The notes below the pieces were generated by a model. That model worked only from the letters and a program-made list of their open reading frames with translations, had not been told where the DNA came from and searched no databases. A stretch of 12,949 nucleotides of DNA from F23-B02 sp045599385 (GTDB taxonomy: Bacteria > Bacillota > Clostridia > Oscillospirales > Oscillospiraceae): assembly GCA_045599385.1 (NCBI GenBank), contig JAZRVW010000046.1, positions 1 to 12,949 on the forward strand, read 5' to 3'. The position numbers and the translations under genes were made by a program. Shown here in pieces: positions 1 through 5,783 of this stretch; the stretch's first letter is position 1; each line of letters opens with the position of its first letter.

Positions 1-2
1 TT

Positions 3-254
3 GCAATGAGCGGTATCCCCGGCGGCGGCGGTACGGGCGAGCTTGTTCTCTGCTCCGTCTTCTTCCCCGACCAGCTTGCAGTTGCCTTCCCCATTGCTCT
101 TGCTCTGGGCAACCTCGTTGATCCCCCCGCAACCATGGTCAACGCCGCAGGTGACTACGTTGTTTCCTTCATCGTTGAGCGTTTTGCCAACGGCAAGGAT
201 TGGCTTCAGAAGAAGCTCGGCATGAAAGTCGAAGCCGAAGTCGAAGCCAAGTAA
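3..254 (+). CDS. Dicarboxylate/amino acid:cation symporter (DAACS/SLC1 family), 3' end only
   Basis: This is the C-terminal 84 codons of a gene whose 5' part lies left of the window. It encodes the second helical hairpin (GIPGGGG) and last transmembrane helix of a sodium- or proton-coupled symporter for amino acids or dicarboxylates in the cytoplasmic membrane. The tell-tale motif is DPPATMVNAAGD, which aligns with the TM8 substrate and cation site DMGRTMVNVTGD of the archaeal homologue GltPh. The Asp, Thr, Asn and final Asp are kept. The Arg that binds the acidic side chain of glutamate/aspartate is Ala here, so an acidic amino acid is not the obvious substrate (inference). The tail after TM8 is a short charged segment rich in Lys and Glu. 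The ATG at position 6 is internal, not the start. A terminator follows the stop by 11 nt. Confidence 0.85.
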   Translation, partial: AMSGIPGGGGTGELVLCSVFFPDQLAVAFPIALALGNLVDPPATMVNAAGDYVVSFIVERFANGKDWLQKKLGMKVEAEVEAK

Positions 255-265
255 TTTTACAAATC

Positions 266-300
266 AAAGCCTCTCCGTTTCGGAGAGGCTTTTTTATTTT
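266..300 (+). terminator. Intrinsic terminator after the symporter gene
   Basis: Perfect 12-bp stem AAAGCCTCTCCG / CGGAGAGGCTTT with a 3-nt TTT loop, followed by a T-rich run. It ends the plus-strand symporter transcript. The facing minus-strand amidase gene has its stop codon inside the T-run (294-296), so the same hairpin also sits just downstream of that gene. It has a poorer T-tract (TTTGATTT) in that direction and may work weakly both ways. Confidence 0.9.
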
Positions 301-884
301 ATTCTTTCCCTGACAGCTTCCTTAAACTCATTCCACGCATTCTCATGCACAACGAAGTACAGCGGGCATTCCATGCCCGTTACGTCATAGTGTCTTATAA
401 CGTTGTTCTCTGTAAGTCCGCAGGTCTCGCACAGCCACGCGGTGAGCTTAACAAGAGCATTGCAGCTTTCCTCCGTAAATTCACCGCTTTCGTCGGGGTG
501 GCAGACTTCAATTGAAATGCTGTCGCAGTTTCGTTCACCAGATGCAGAGGCTCTTTCCTCAAGCGGTATGCACTGAATAATTTCACCCTCAAGACCGATA
601 ATGAAATGCGGAGCGGCACGGTTTTCGTTCTCATTGCATAACTTAAGGCATTCTCCGGCAGATGCTCCCGGATTCCCCGTGTAGTGAACAACAATGTTTC
701 TGACCGTTTCAAGCGTCTTTCCGCTGCGTGCCTCTCCGTCAATGTCAATCAGCTGTATATCGATGTAATCCGGTATTTCATACCGAATATCACGCATCTT
801 ATCAGTTTCTGCCGCAAAAATTACGGTTATCGCAAGCATTACTGCCGCAAGAAGAGCCGCAATAAAGCTGTTTATCCTTTCCAT
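294..884 (-). CDS. Membrane-anchored N-acetylmuramoyl-L-alanine amidase domain protein (Amidase_2)
   Basis: A 196-residue protein with an N-terminal hydrophobic helix (about residues 5-25; signal anchor or uncleaved signal peptide) and one Amidase_2 (T7-lysozyme/PGRP-like) domain, expected to face the cell wall and cut the muramyl-alanine amide bond of peptidoglycan. The zinc ligands are visible: His67 in IVVHYTG, His165 in RHYDVTG and Cys173 in ECP. PHFIIG at 92-97 is also typical. The Lys that normally lies two residues before the zinc Cys (TGK-x-CP) is Met171, so activity may be reduced or altered. Start choice: GAGG at 890-893 lies 5 nt before the ATG at 884; a GTG at 890 gives two more residues but overlaps that ribosome binding site. 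A terminator hairpin lies directly upstream. Function in spore or vegetative wall turnover is not shown by the sequence. Confidence 0.85.
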   Translation of the reverse strand: MERINSFIAALLAAVMLAITVIFAAETDKMRDIRYEIPDYIDIQLIDIDGEARSGKTLETVRNIVVHYTGNPGASAGECLKLCNENENRAAPHFIIGLEGEIIQCIPLEERASASGERNCDSISIEVCHPDESGEFTEESCNALVKLTAWLCETCGLTENNVIRHYDVTGMECPLYFVVHENAWNEFKEAVRERIK

Positions 885-900
885 TTTCACCTCGCAAGCA

Positions 901-931
901 AAAAATCACGGGAGCTTATCCCGTGATTTTT
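901..931 (-). terminator. Intrinsic terminator after the EamA transporter gene
   Basis: Perfect 13-bp inverted repeat (901-913 with 919-931) around a 5-nt loop; core AATCACGGGA / TCCCGTGATT. On the minus strand it follows the EamA stop codon (932-934) with no gap and ends in a run of T (905 to 900). It ends the pcrA-eamA transcript. The downstream amidase ribosome binding site starts only about 6 nt after the T-run. Confidence 0.9.
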
Positions 932-1819
932 CTATCTTTTCTTCCGTAGAAATTCAAGTTTTGTTTCGGATATAAATATAGCAATAAATATGAGGCAGAA
1001 ACCCAGAACAATGCCGAAGGTGAGGTTTTCCTGACCCACAATTACGGATATTATTGTTCCGAATACGGATTCGAGCATCATAATAAGCGCAGCGGAGGAC
1101 GGCGGAGTATATTTCTGTCCCCAGGTCTGAAAAAGGAAGCAGGCGCCGGTACACATGATGCTGAGGTATGCAATGCTGTACCATGCCTCTGCCGGCATAT
1201 TCTGAGGTACGGGCTCAAATATTGCCGCGCCCACAAGGCAGATTACCGCGGCAACCGCAAACTGCACCGTTGTGAGCAGAATTGCATCGCGACCGTCAAC
1301 GAATTTGTCGGTTGCGATAATATGAATGCCGTAAAGCAGGCCGCAGCAAATAGTCAGAATATCGCCTATATTTATGCTGAGGTTTCCCGCGGTTCCGCCG
1401 AGGCACACAAGACCCACACCCACTATGCACATGCAGGCAGCGGAAATGTTGTATCCGTCGGGCTTGCGCTTCATTATTCCCCAATTAAGAAAGGGGACAA
1501 AAATGCAGTAGGTTGAGGTAAGAAAGGCGTTCTTTGCCGGGCTTGTGAAAAACAGTCCGTAAGTCTGCACAATGTAGGCGGCGGCAAGGCATGCGCCCAT
1601 TATAGCTCCGCCCTTCAAATAAGCTCTGTCAAGCTTTCTAAGCCTCGGAAGCGAGAAAAGGAGCAGCACAACCGCGGCACCGCCGAAGCGGAACGCCATT
1701 ACCCATGTGGGAGTAATGCTGTCCAGCGTGTTTTTGAGAATTACAAAAGACGTGCCCCAAATAAGCGTTGTCGCCACAAGGGCAAGACGTCCGAGAGTTC
1801 CTTTTTTATTATCAGTCAT
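932..1819 (-). CDS. DMT-superfamily (EamA-domain) transporter
   Basis: A 295-residue integral membrane protein with about ten hydrophobic helices arranged as two EamA repeats (roughly residues 10-140 and 150-285), the usual size and layout of drug/metabolite transporters. The first repeat opens with LALVATTLIWGTSFV, and the second contains the glycine- and proline-poor helix pairs expected for the family; it ends in a positively charged tail (LRKKR). Such proteins export or import small metabolites, but the substrate cannot be read from the sequence. Its ATG overlaps the pcrA stop codon (ATGA, 1816-1819), so it is probably translated by coupling on the same mRNA. A strong terminator follows its stop immediately. 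Confidence 0.88.
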   Translation of the reverse strand: MTDNKKGTLGRLALVATTLIWGTSFVILKNTLDSITPTWVMAFRFGGAAVVLLLFSLPRLRKLDRAYLKGGAIMGACLAAAYIVQTYGLFFTSPAKNAFLTSTYCIFVPFLNWGIMKRKPDGYNISAACMCIVGVGLVCLGGTAGNLSINIGDILTICCGLLYGIHIIATDKFVDGRDAILLTTVQFAVAAVICLVGAAIFEPVPQNMPAEAWYSIAYLSIMCTGACFLFQTWGQKYTPPSSAALIMMLESVFGTIISVIVGQENLTFGIVLGFCLIFIAIFISETKLEFLRKKR

Positions 1820-4188
1820 AGCTTATCCATAAACAGTGCCGCAGCGCGAAGCATGAGTTTTTTCTTAACGCCACTGTCAAAATCAATTTCAATCAGGTGA
1901 TCGTTTCCCATAGGTGTGGCCTTAACAATTTTGCCGGTACCGAAGGCCTTGTGCTTTATTCTGTCGCCCACCTTGAAATCGGGCGCTTTCTTCGCCGCAG
2001 GCTTTTCGGTCTTCGGCGCAGCAACGGGCTTTTCCCTTACGGGTTCGGGTCTGCGGGCAAATTCACTCTGGAAATAGCTTTTTTCCGAATAGCCGTAGCC
2101 CTTGGGAACATTGCGTTTGTTTATATTATCCTCCGGAATTTCGTCCACGAAACGTGAAACGCGGTTTGCCGTTGTTTTTCCGAAAAGCATACGCTGCTTT
2201 GCGCAGGAAATGAACAGCTTTTTCTTTGCTCTTGTTATGGCGACATAGCAAAGACGGCGCTCCTCCTCCATTTCGTCGGGCTCGCCTATGGTCTTGATGC
2301 CCGGGAAAATTCCCTCCTCAACGCCCACCATGAACACGTTTTCAAACTCAAGGCCCTTTGCCGAGTGCATTGTCATCATTACAACGCAGTCATTGTTTTC
2401 CTCATAATTGTCAAGGTCGGTGTAAAGCGCAACATCAGCAAGGTAGCCCTCAATCGTAGGCTCCTCAGCCTCTTTCATGTACTCAAAAATGCTTGTTTTA
2501 AGCTCACGCACGTTCTCTGCACGGGCGGAATCCTCAAGGGTGTCCTTATCCTCAAGCATTTTAAGATATCCGCTTTTTTCAAGCAGCAGCTCATAAAGCA
2601 CGTCCGGAGTCATCTCCGCAGACGCGGTCTGAAGCTCGGAAATCATTGAGGCGAACATACGCATTTTAGCCGATGCCCTGCCGAGCTCATCGTATTTATC
2701 CGCATGGGAAATGACCTCATACAGAGAAATCCTGCGCTCAGCCGCAATTAAAGCGGCCTTTTCGATGCTCGTTGCGCCTATGCCCCTCGGCGGATTATTG
2801 ATTATTCGCGTAAGCCGCAGGTCATCGGAGGGTGAGGCAATTACGCACAGATATGCCAGCATATCCTTAACCTCGGCGCGATCAAAAAAGCCCGTTCCGC
2901 CGAAGATTTTGTAGGGAATGCCGTTGCGCTTGAAGGCCTGCTCAAACTGGTTTGACTGGGCATTCATGCGGTAAAGAATGGCGTTATCGCCCCATGTGCC
3001 GCCTCTGCCGTACTCCGCCATAATATGCGTGGCAACGTATCTTGCTTCCTCGTGCTCATTGTCCGCAACATAAAGCTCAAGCTTTTCGCCCCGGTCGCCG
3101 TTAGTCCAGAGCTCCTTGCCCTTTCTGCCGAGGTTGTTGCGGATAACTGCATTTGCGGCCTCAAGGATATGGGAGGTGCTGCGGTAATTCTGCTCAAGGC
3201 GTATTACGCGGCAGCCCTTATACTGGTCCTCAAAGGAGAGGATATTTTCGATTGTCGCACCGCGGAATTTGTAGATGCTCTGGTCATCGTCGCCCACAAC
3301 GCAGATATTCTCATAGCCGCCGCTTAAAAGCGATGCAAGCTGATACTGCAGCATATTGGTGTCCTGATACTCGTCAATGAGTACATAGCGGAAACGCCTC
3401 TGCCAGTAGGAGCGCACATCGTCATGCTCGCGCAGAAGCTTTACCGTATAGTAAATAAGGTCGTCAAAGTCAAAGGCGCCTGCGCTGAAGCAGCGACGGG
3501 CATACTCGGAATAAATCTCCGCAATTTTCACCCTGCGCATATCACCCGAGGACTTTGCACGGGCATAGTAATCCTGCGGTGAAAGGCTTTCGTCCTTTGC
3601 TCTGCTTATCTCCGAAAGCAGCATTCTGGGCGGAAACCGCTTTTCGTCAAGCTCATAATCCTTCGTAATGTGCTTAATAAGGCTCAGGCTGTCGCTTGTG
3701 TCGTAAATCGTAAAGCTCCGGGGATACCCCAGAACATCGCAATGACGGCGCAGAATGCGCACGCAGGCAGAGTGGAAGGTTGCCGCCCATATATCATTGG
3801 CTTCAGGACCGAGCATTCTTTCAAGTCGGGATTTAAGCTCATTTGCCGCCTTGTTGGTGAAGGTAATGGCAAGAATTCTCCATGGCTCAACACGCTCGTA
3901 TGCGGCAGCCAAACGCGCCTGCTCTCCCCCGCGCTCCATTATCTCAATGTCCTCCTCGCAGGCTCCTATGGGAAGCTCATTGCAGTCGGAGGCTTTGCCG
4001 TAGCGCAAAAGATTTGCAATGCGGTTGATGAGCACGGTGGTTTTACCGCTTCCTGCTCCGGCAAGAATGAGCAGAGGGCCTTCCGTCGCCATGACAGCCT
4101 TTCTCTGCATGGGATTAAGCTTGGCAAAATCAGCTTCTATAACCTTTTTTCTCGCTTCAATATATCTTTGTTCGAAATTATTGTCCAT
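1816..4188 (-). CDS. pcrA: ATP-dependent DNA helicase PcrA (UvrD/Rep family, SF1A)
   Basis: A 790-residue 3'-5' helicase for DNA repair and for removing proteins from DNA. The motifs appear in order: Q-motif LNPMQ (24-28), Walker A GAGSGKT (44-50), motif Ia ITFTNKAANEL (108-118), Walker B DEYQD (272-276), motif III GDDDQSIY (299-306), motif IV LEQNYRS (331-337), motif V MHSAKGLEFE and motif VI YVAITRAKK. A low-complexity Pro/Lys/Glu linker leads to a C-terminal Tudor-like domain (FKVGDRIKHKAFGTG to end), which in PcrA contacts RNA polymerase. Between motifs I and Ia there is an extra segment of about 35-40 residues (about 64-103). The start fits the family N-terminus, but no Shine-Dalgarno is present; a promoter places the transcript start at the ATG. 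It lies 28 nt after sigF with no terminator between, and overlaps eamA by 4 nt. Confidence 0.97.
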   Translation of the reverse strand: MDNNFEQRYIEARKKVIEADFAKLNPMQRKAVMATEGPLLILAGAGSGKTTVLINRIANLLRYGKASDCNELPIGACEEDIEIMERGGEQARLAAAYERVEPWRILAITFTNKAANELKSRLERMLGPEANDIWAATFHSACVRILRRHCDVLGYPRSFTIYDTSDSLSLIKHITKDYELDEKRFPPRMLLSEISRAKDESLSPQDYYARAKSSGDMRRVKIAEIYSEYARRCFSAGAFDFDDLIYYTVKLLREHDDVRSYWQRRFRYVLIDEYQDTNMLQYQLASLLSGGYENICVVGDDDQSIYKFRGATIENILSFEDQYKGCRVIRLEQNYRSTSHILEAANAVIRNNLGRKGKELWTNGDRGEKLELYVADNEHEEARYVATHIMAEYGRGGTWGDNAILYRMNAQSNQFEQAFKRNGIPYKIFGGTGFFDRAEVKDMLAYLCVIASPSDDLRLTRIINNPPRGIGATSIEKAALIAAERRISLYEVISHADKYDELGRASAKMRMFASMISELQTASAEMTPDVLYELLLEKSGYLKMLEDKDTLEDSARAENVRELKTSIFEYMKEAEEPTIEGYLADVALYTDLDNYEENNDCVVMMTMHSAKGLEFENVFMVGVEEGIFPGIKTIGEPDEMEEERRLCYVAITRAKKKLFISCAKQRMLFGKTTANRVSRFVDEIPEDNINKRNVPKGYGYSEKSYFQSEFARRPEPVREKPVAAPKTEKPAAKKAPDFKVGDRIKHKAFGTGKIVKATPMGNDHLIEIDFDSGVKKKLMLRAAALFMDKL

Positions 4189-4194
4189 GGTGTC

Positions 4195-4223
4195 ATTTTA
4201 CCATGAACGGCTGAATTTAACAA
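4195..4223 (-). promoter_or_regulatory. Sigma-A-type promoter for pcrA (predicted leaderless start)
   Basis: On the minus strand, TTGTTA (4223-4218), a 17-nt spacer and TAAAAT (4200-4195) with an extended -10 TGG in front. The -35 overlaps the sigF stop codon. Counting from the -10 box puts +1 at or within a base of 4188, the A of the pcrA ATG. This would let pcrA be expressed independently of the sporulation operon upstream. Confidence 0.55.
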
Positions 4224-4933
4224 GTATCAGCAAGCACTTCGCGGAGATGTTCCATAGCTTTTCTTTCAATACGCGACACCTGCACCTGCGATACTCCGAG
4301 CACCTTTGCGCACTTATCCTGCGTCATTCCGTGAAAATAGCGCAGGTATATGGTTTTGCGCTCCTTTTCGGGAAGCCGTTCAACCGCATGCCTCAGAGAA
4401 ATATGCTCAACCATGCGTTCCTCACCGTTTAGGTCGGTAAGCACGTGCTCAAGGGTAAAACCGTCCTCCCCCGTTTCACGCTGAAGACTTTCCGTAGGTC
4501 CTGTTGCCGTTTCCGCAAAGGCAATCTCCTCAGCGGTAAAGCCCGTTTCCGCTGAAAGCTCTGACAGCAGAGGCTCACGCCCCAGCTTCTGTTCAAGGGC
4601 TACACGGGCGGTTTTTATCTGCATAGCCTGCTCCTTGATGCTTCGGCTCACCTTGACAGCACCGTCATCACGGAGAAATCTGCGTATTTCGCCTGAAATC
4701 TTCGGCACGGCATAGGTGGAAAACTGCGTGCCGAAGCTCTCGTCAAAGCCGTCAATGGCCTTGAGAAAGCCCACGCAGCCCAGCTGATAAAGGTCGTCGG
4801 CATCAACACCGCGTCCGAAAAATCTTCTTGCAATGCTCCAGATAAGCCCCGAGTTTTCCTCGATAAGACGTTCGGCTGCAGTTTTGTCGCCTGTCTTTGC
4901 CGCACGCAGAAGTTCAACTGTTTCCGCTGTCAT
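4217..4933 (-). CDS. sigF: RNA polymerase sporulation sigma factor SigF (forespore, early)
   Basis: A 238-residue sigma-70 family protein of the SigF/SigG/SigB type, which directs RNA polymerase to early forespore genes. Region 2 spans about 25-95, including the DLYQLGCVGFLKAI segment (47-60) that binds core and melts the -10 element. Region 3 follows at about 100-165, and region 4 ends in a helix-turn-helix (about 203-226, MTQDKCAKVLGVSQVQVSRIE) that reads the -35 element. SigG is closely related in sequence. The assignment to SigF rests on position: it is the third gene of spoIIAA-spoIIAB-sigF, and its ATG overlaps the spoIIAB stop (ATGA, 4930-4933). Activity is expected to be held in check by SpoIIAB until after asymmetric division. 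Confidence 0.95.
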   Translation of the reverse strand: MTAETVELLRAAKTGDKTAAERLIEENSGLIWSIARRFFGRGVDADDLYQLGCVGFLKAIDGFDESFGTQFSTYAVPKISGEIRRFLRDDGAVKVSRSIKEQAMQIKTARVALEQKLGREPLLSELSAETGFTAEEIAFAETATGPTESLQRETGEDGFTLEHVLTDLNGEERMVEHISLRHAVERLPEKERKTIYLRYFHGMTQDKCAKVLGVSQVQVSRIERKAMEHLREVLADTC

Positions 4934-5370
4934 CTTCTGCTTTCCCGCTGCTTAATTACGCGCTGCATTGTGACCGTTGTGCCTTTGCCACGGGCAGATT
5001 GCACGGAAAGCATATCCATAAAGCTTTCCATGATGGTAAAGCCCATACCGCTTCGGTCATCGCCGCCGGTTGTGTACATGGGCTGCATGGCTTCGTCAAT
5101 GTTTTCAATGCCCCTGCCCCAGTCACGAACTCTGACTTCAAATCTGCCGCCTTCGTATATGCAAAGCCGCACCGAAATTTTGCCCACACCGTCGGGATAG
5201 GCGTGAACAATGCAGTTGGTCACGGCTTCGCTTACGGCGGTCTTGATATCGTCAAGCTCCTCAAGTGTTGGGTCAAGCTGTGCCACGAAGCCTGCTGCGG
5301 CTGAGCGGGCAAAGCTTTCGTTTACACTGACAGAGGGAAATTCAAGTTTGATGTAGTTTCTCATTTTCAT
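4930..5370 (-). CDS. spoIIAB: Anti-sigma-F factor / serine kinase SpoIIAB
   Basis: A 146-residue GHKL-type ATPase/kinase that binds and silences sigma-F with ATP, and phosphorylates the anti-anti-sigma factor SpoIIAA. Visible ATP-site motifs are the N box EAVTNCIVHAY (48-58, catalytic Glu48 and Mg-binding Asn52), the G1 box RDWGRGI (82-88, Asp83) and the G2 box RSGMGFTIM (106-114). Start choice: the ATG at 5370 has GGAGAGG about 7 nt upstream and overlaps the spoIIAA stop (ATGA). An ATG two codons downstream would lose the overlap. The product is close to the usual length for the family. Confidence 0.96.
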   Translation of the reverse strand: MKMRNYIKLEFPSVSVNESFARSAAAGFVAQLDPTLEELDDIKTAVSEAVTNCIVHAYPDGVGKISVRLCIYEGGRFEVRVRDWGRGIENIDEAMQPMYTTGGDDRSGMGFTIMESFMDMLSVQSARGKGTTVTMQRVIKQRESRR

Positions 5371-5693
5371 GTTGTCACCTCTCCTTTTGCGAAAATCGGC
5401 ACAAGTCTGTCCACACCTGCGGCATCAAGCACCTTCAGCGGCTGAGGCGCAGGATTTTCAATCAGCATTCTTCCGCCGCCCGAAACAAGCTTTCGGTTTG
5501 TTTTAACGATAACCGCTATGCCCGAAGAATCCATAAACGTCAGTCCCGACATATCAAGCACCAGATCCCTGGGCAGACAGCTGTCTATCGCATCGCTTAT
5601 TCCCCGAACCGCGTCTTTTGCGCCGTGGTGGTCAAGCTCACCGCTTAAATAAACCGTGAGTCTTCCGCCTGAATAAGAGGTCATAATTTTCAT
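5367..5693 (-). CDS. spoIIAA: Anti-sigma-F factor antagonist SpoIIAA (STAS domain)
   Basis: A 108-residue single STAS-domain protein that frees sigma-F by binding SpoIIAB. The phosphorylation site MDSSGIAVI (54-62) is intact: Ser57 corresponds to the Ser phosphorylated by SpoIIAB and dephosphorylated by SpoIIE in Bacillus. The second conserved stretch, ENPAPQPLKVLDAAGVDRLVPI, forms the C-terminal part of the STAS fold. It is the first gene of the operon; its ribosome binding site GGGAG lies about 9 nt before the ATG. No sigma-H-like promoter was recognised in the 90 nt up to valS, which are largely filled by the valS terminator. Confidence 0.95.
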   Translation of the reverse strand: MKIMTSYSGGRLTVYLSGELDHHGAKDAVRGISDAIDSCLPRDLVLDMSGLTFMDSSGIAVIVKTNRKLVSGGGRMLIENPAPQPLKVLDAAGVDRLVPIFAKGEVTT

Positions 5694-5710
5694 TCGTATC
5701 AGCTCCCGAT

Positions 5711-5748
5711 AAAAAAACTGGCATTGTGCAGCAGCACAATGCCAGTTT
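5711..5748 (-). terminator. Strong intrinsic terminator after valS
   Basis: Perfect 15-bp stem (5715-5729 with 5734-5748, AAACTGGCATTGTGC and its complement) with a 4-nt loop. On the minus strand it is followed by seven T (5717-5711). It lies 36 nt after the valS stop and 17 nt before the spoIIAA start codon, so it also insulates, or limits, entry into the spoIIA operon. Confidence 0.93.
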
Positions 5749-5783
5749 AATATTTTTATTATGCGTAACAGGTCGAAATGCGT

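Noticed and set aside
885..890. GTG at 890 as the amidase start
   Set aside because: It overlaps the GAGG that serves the ATG at 884, leaving no spacing for a ribosome binding site of its own.
4217..4933. SigG instead of SigF
   Set aside because: The sequences are related, but the ATGA-coupled position after spoIIAA and spoIIAB is the defining context of sigF.
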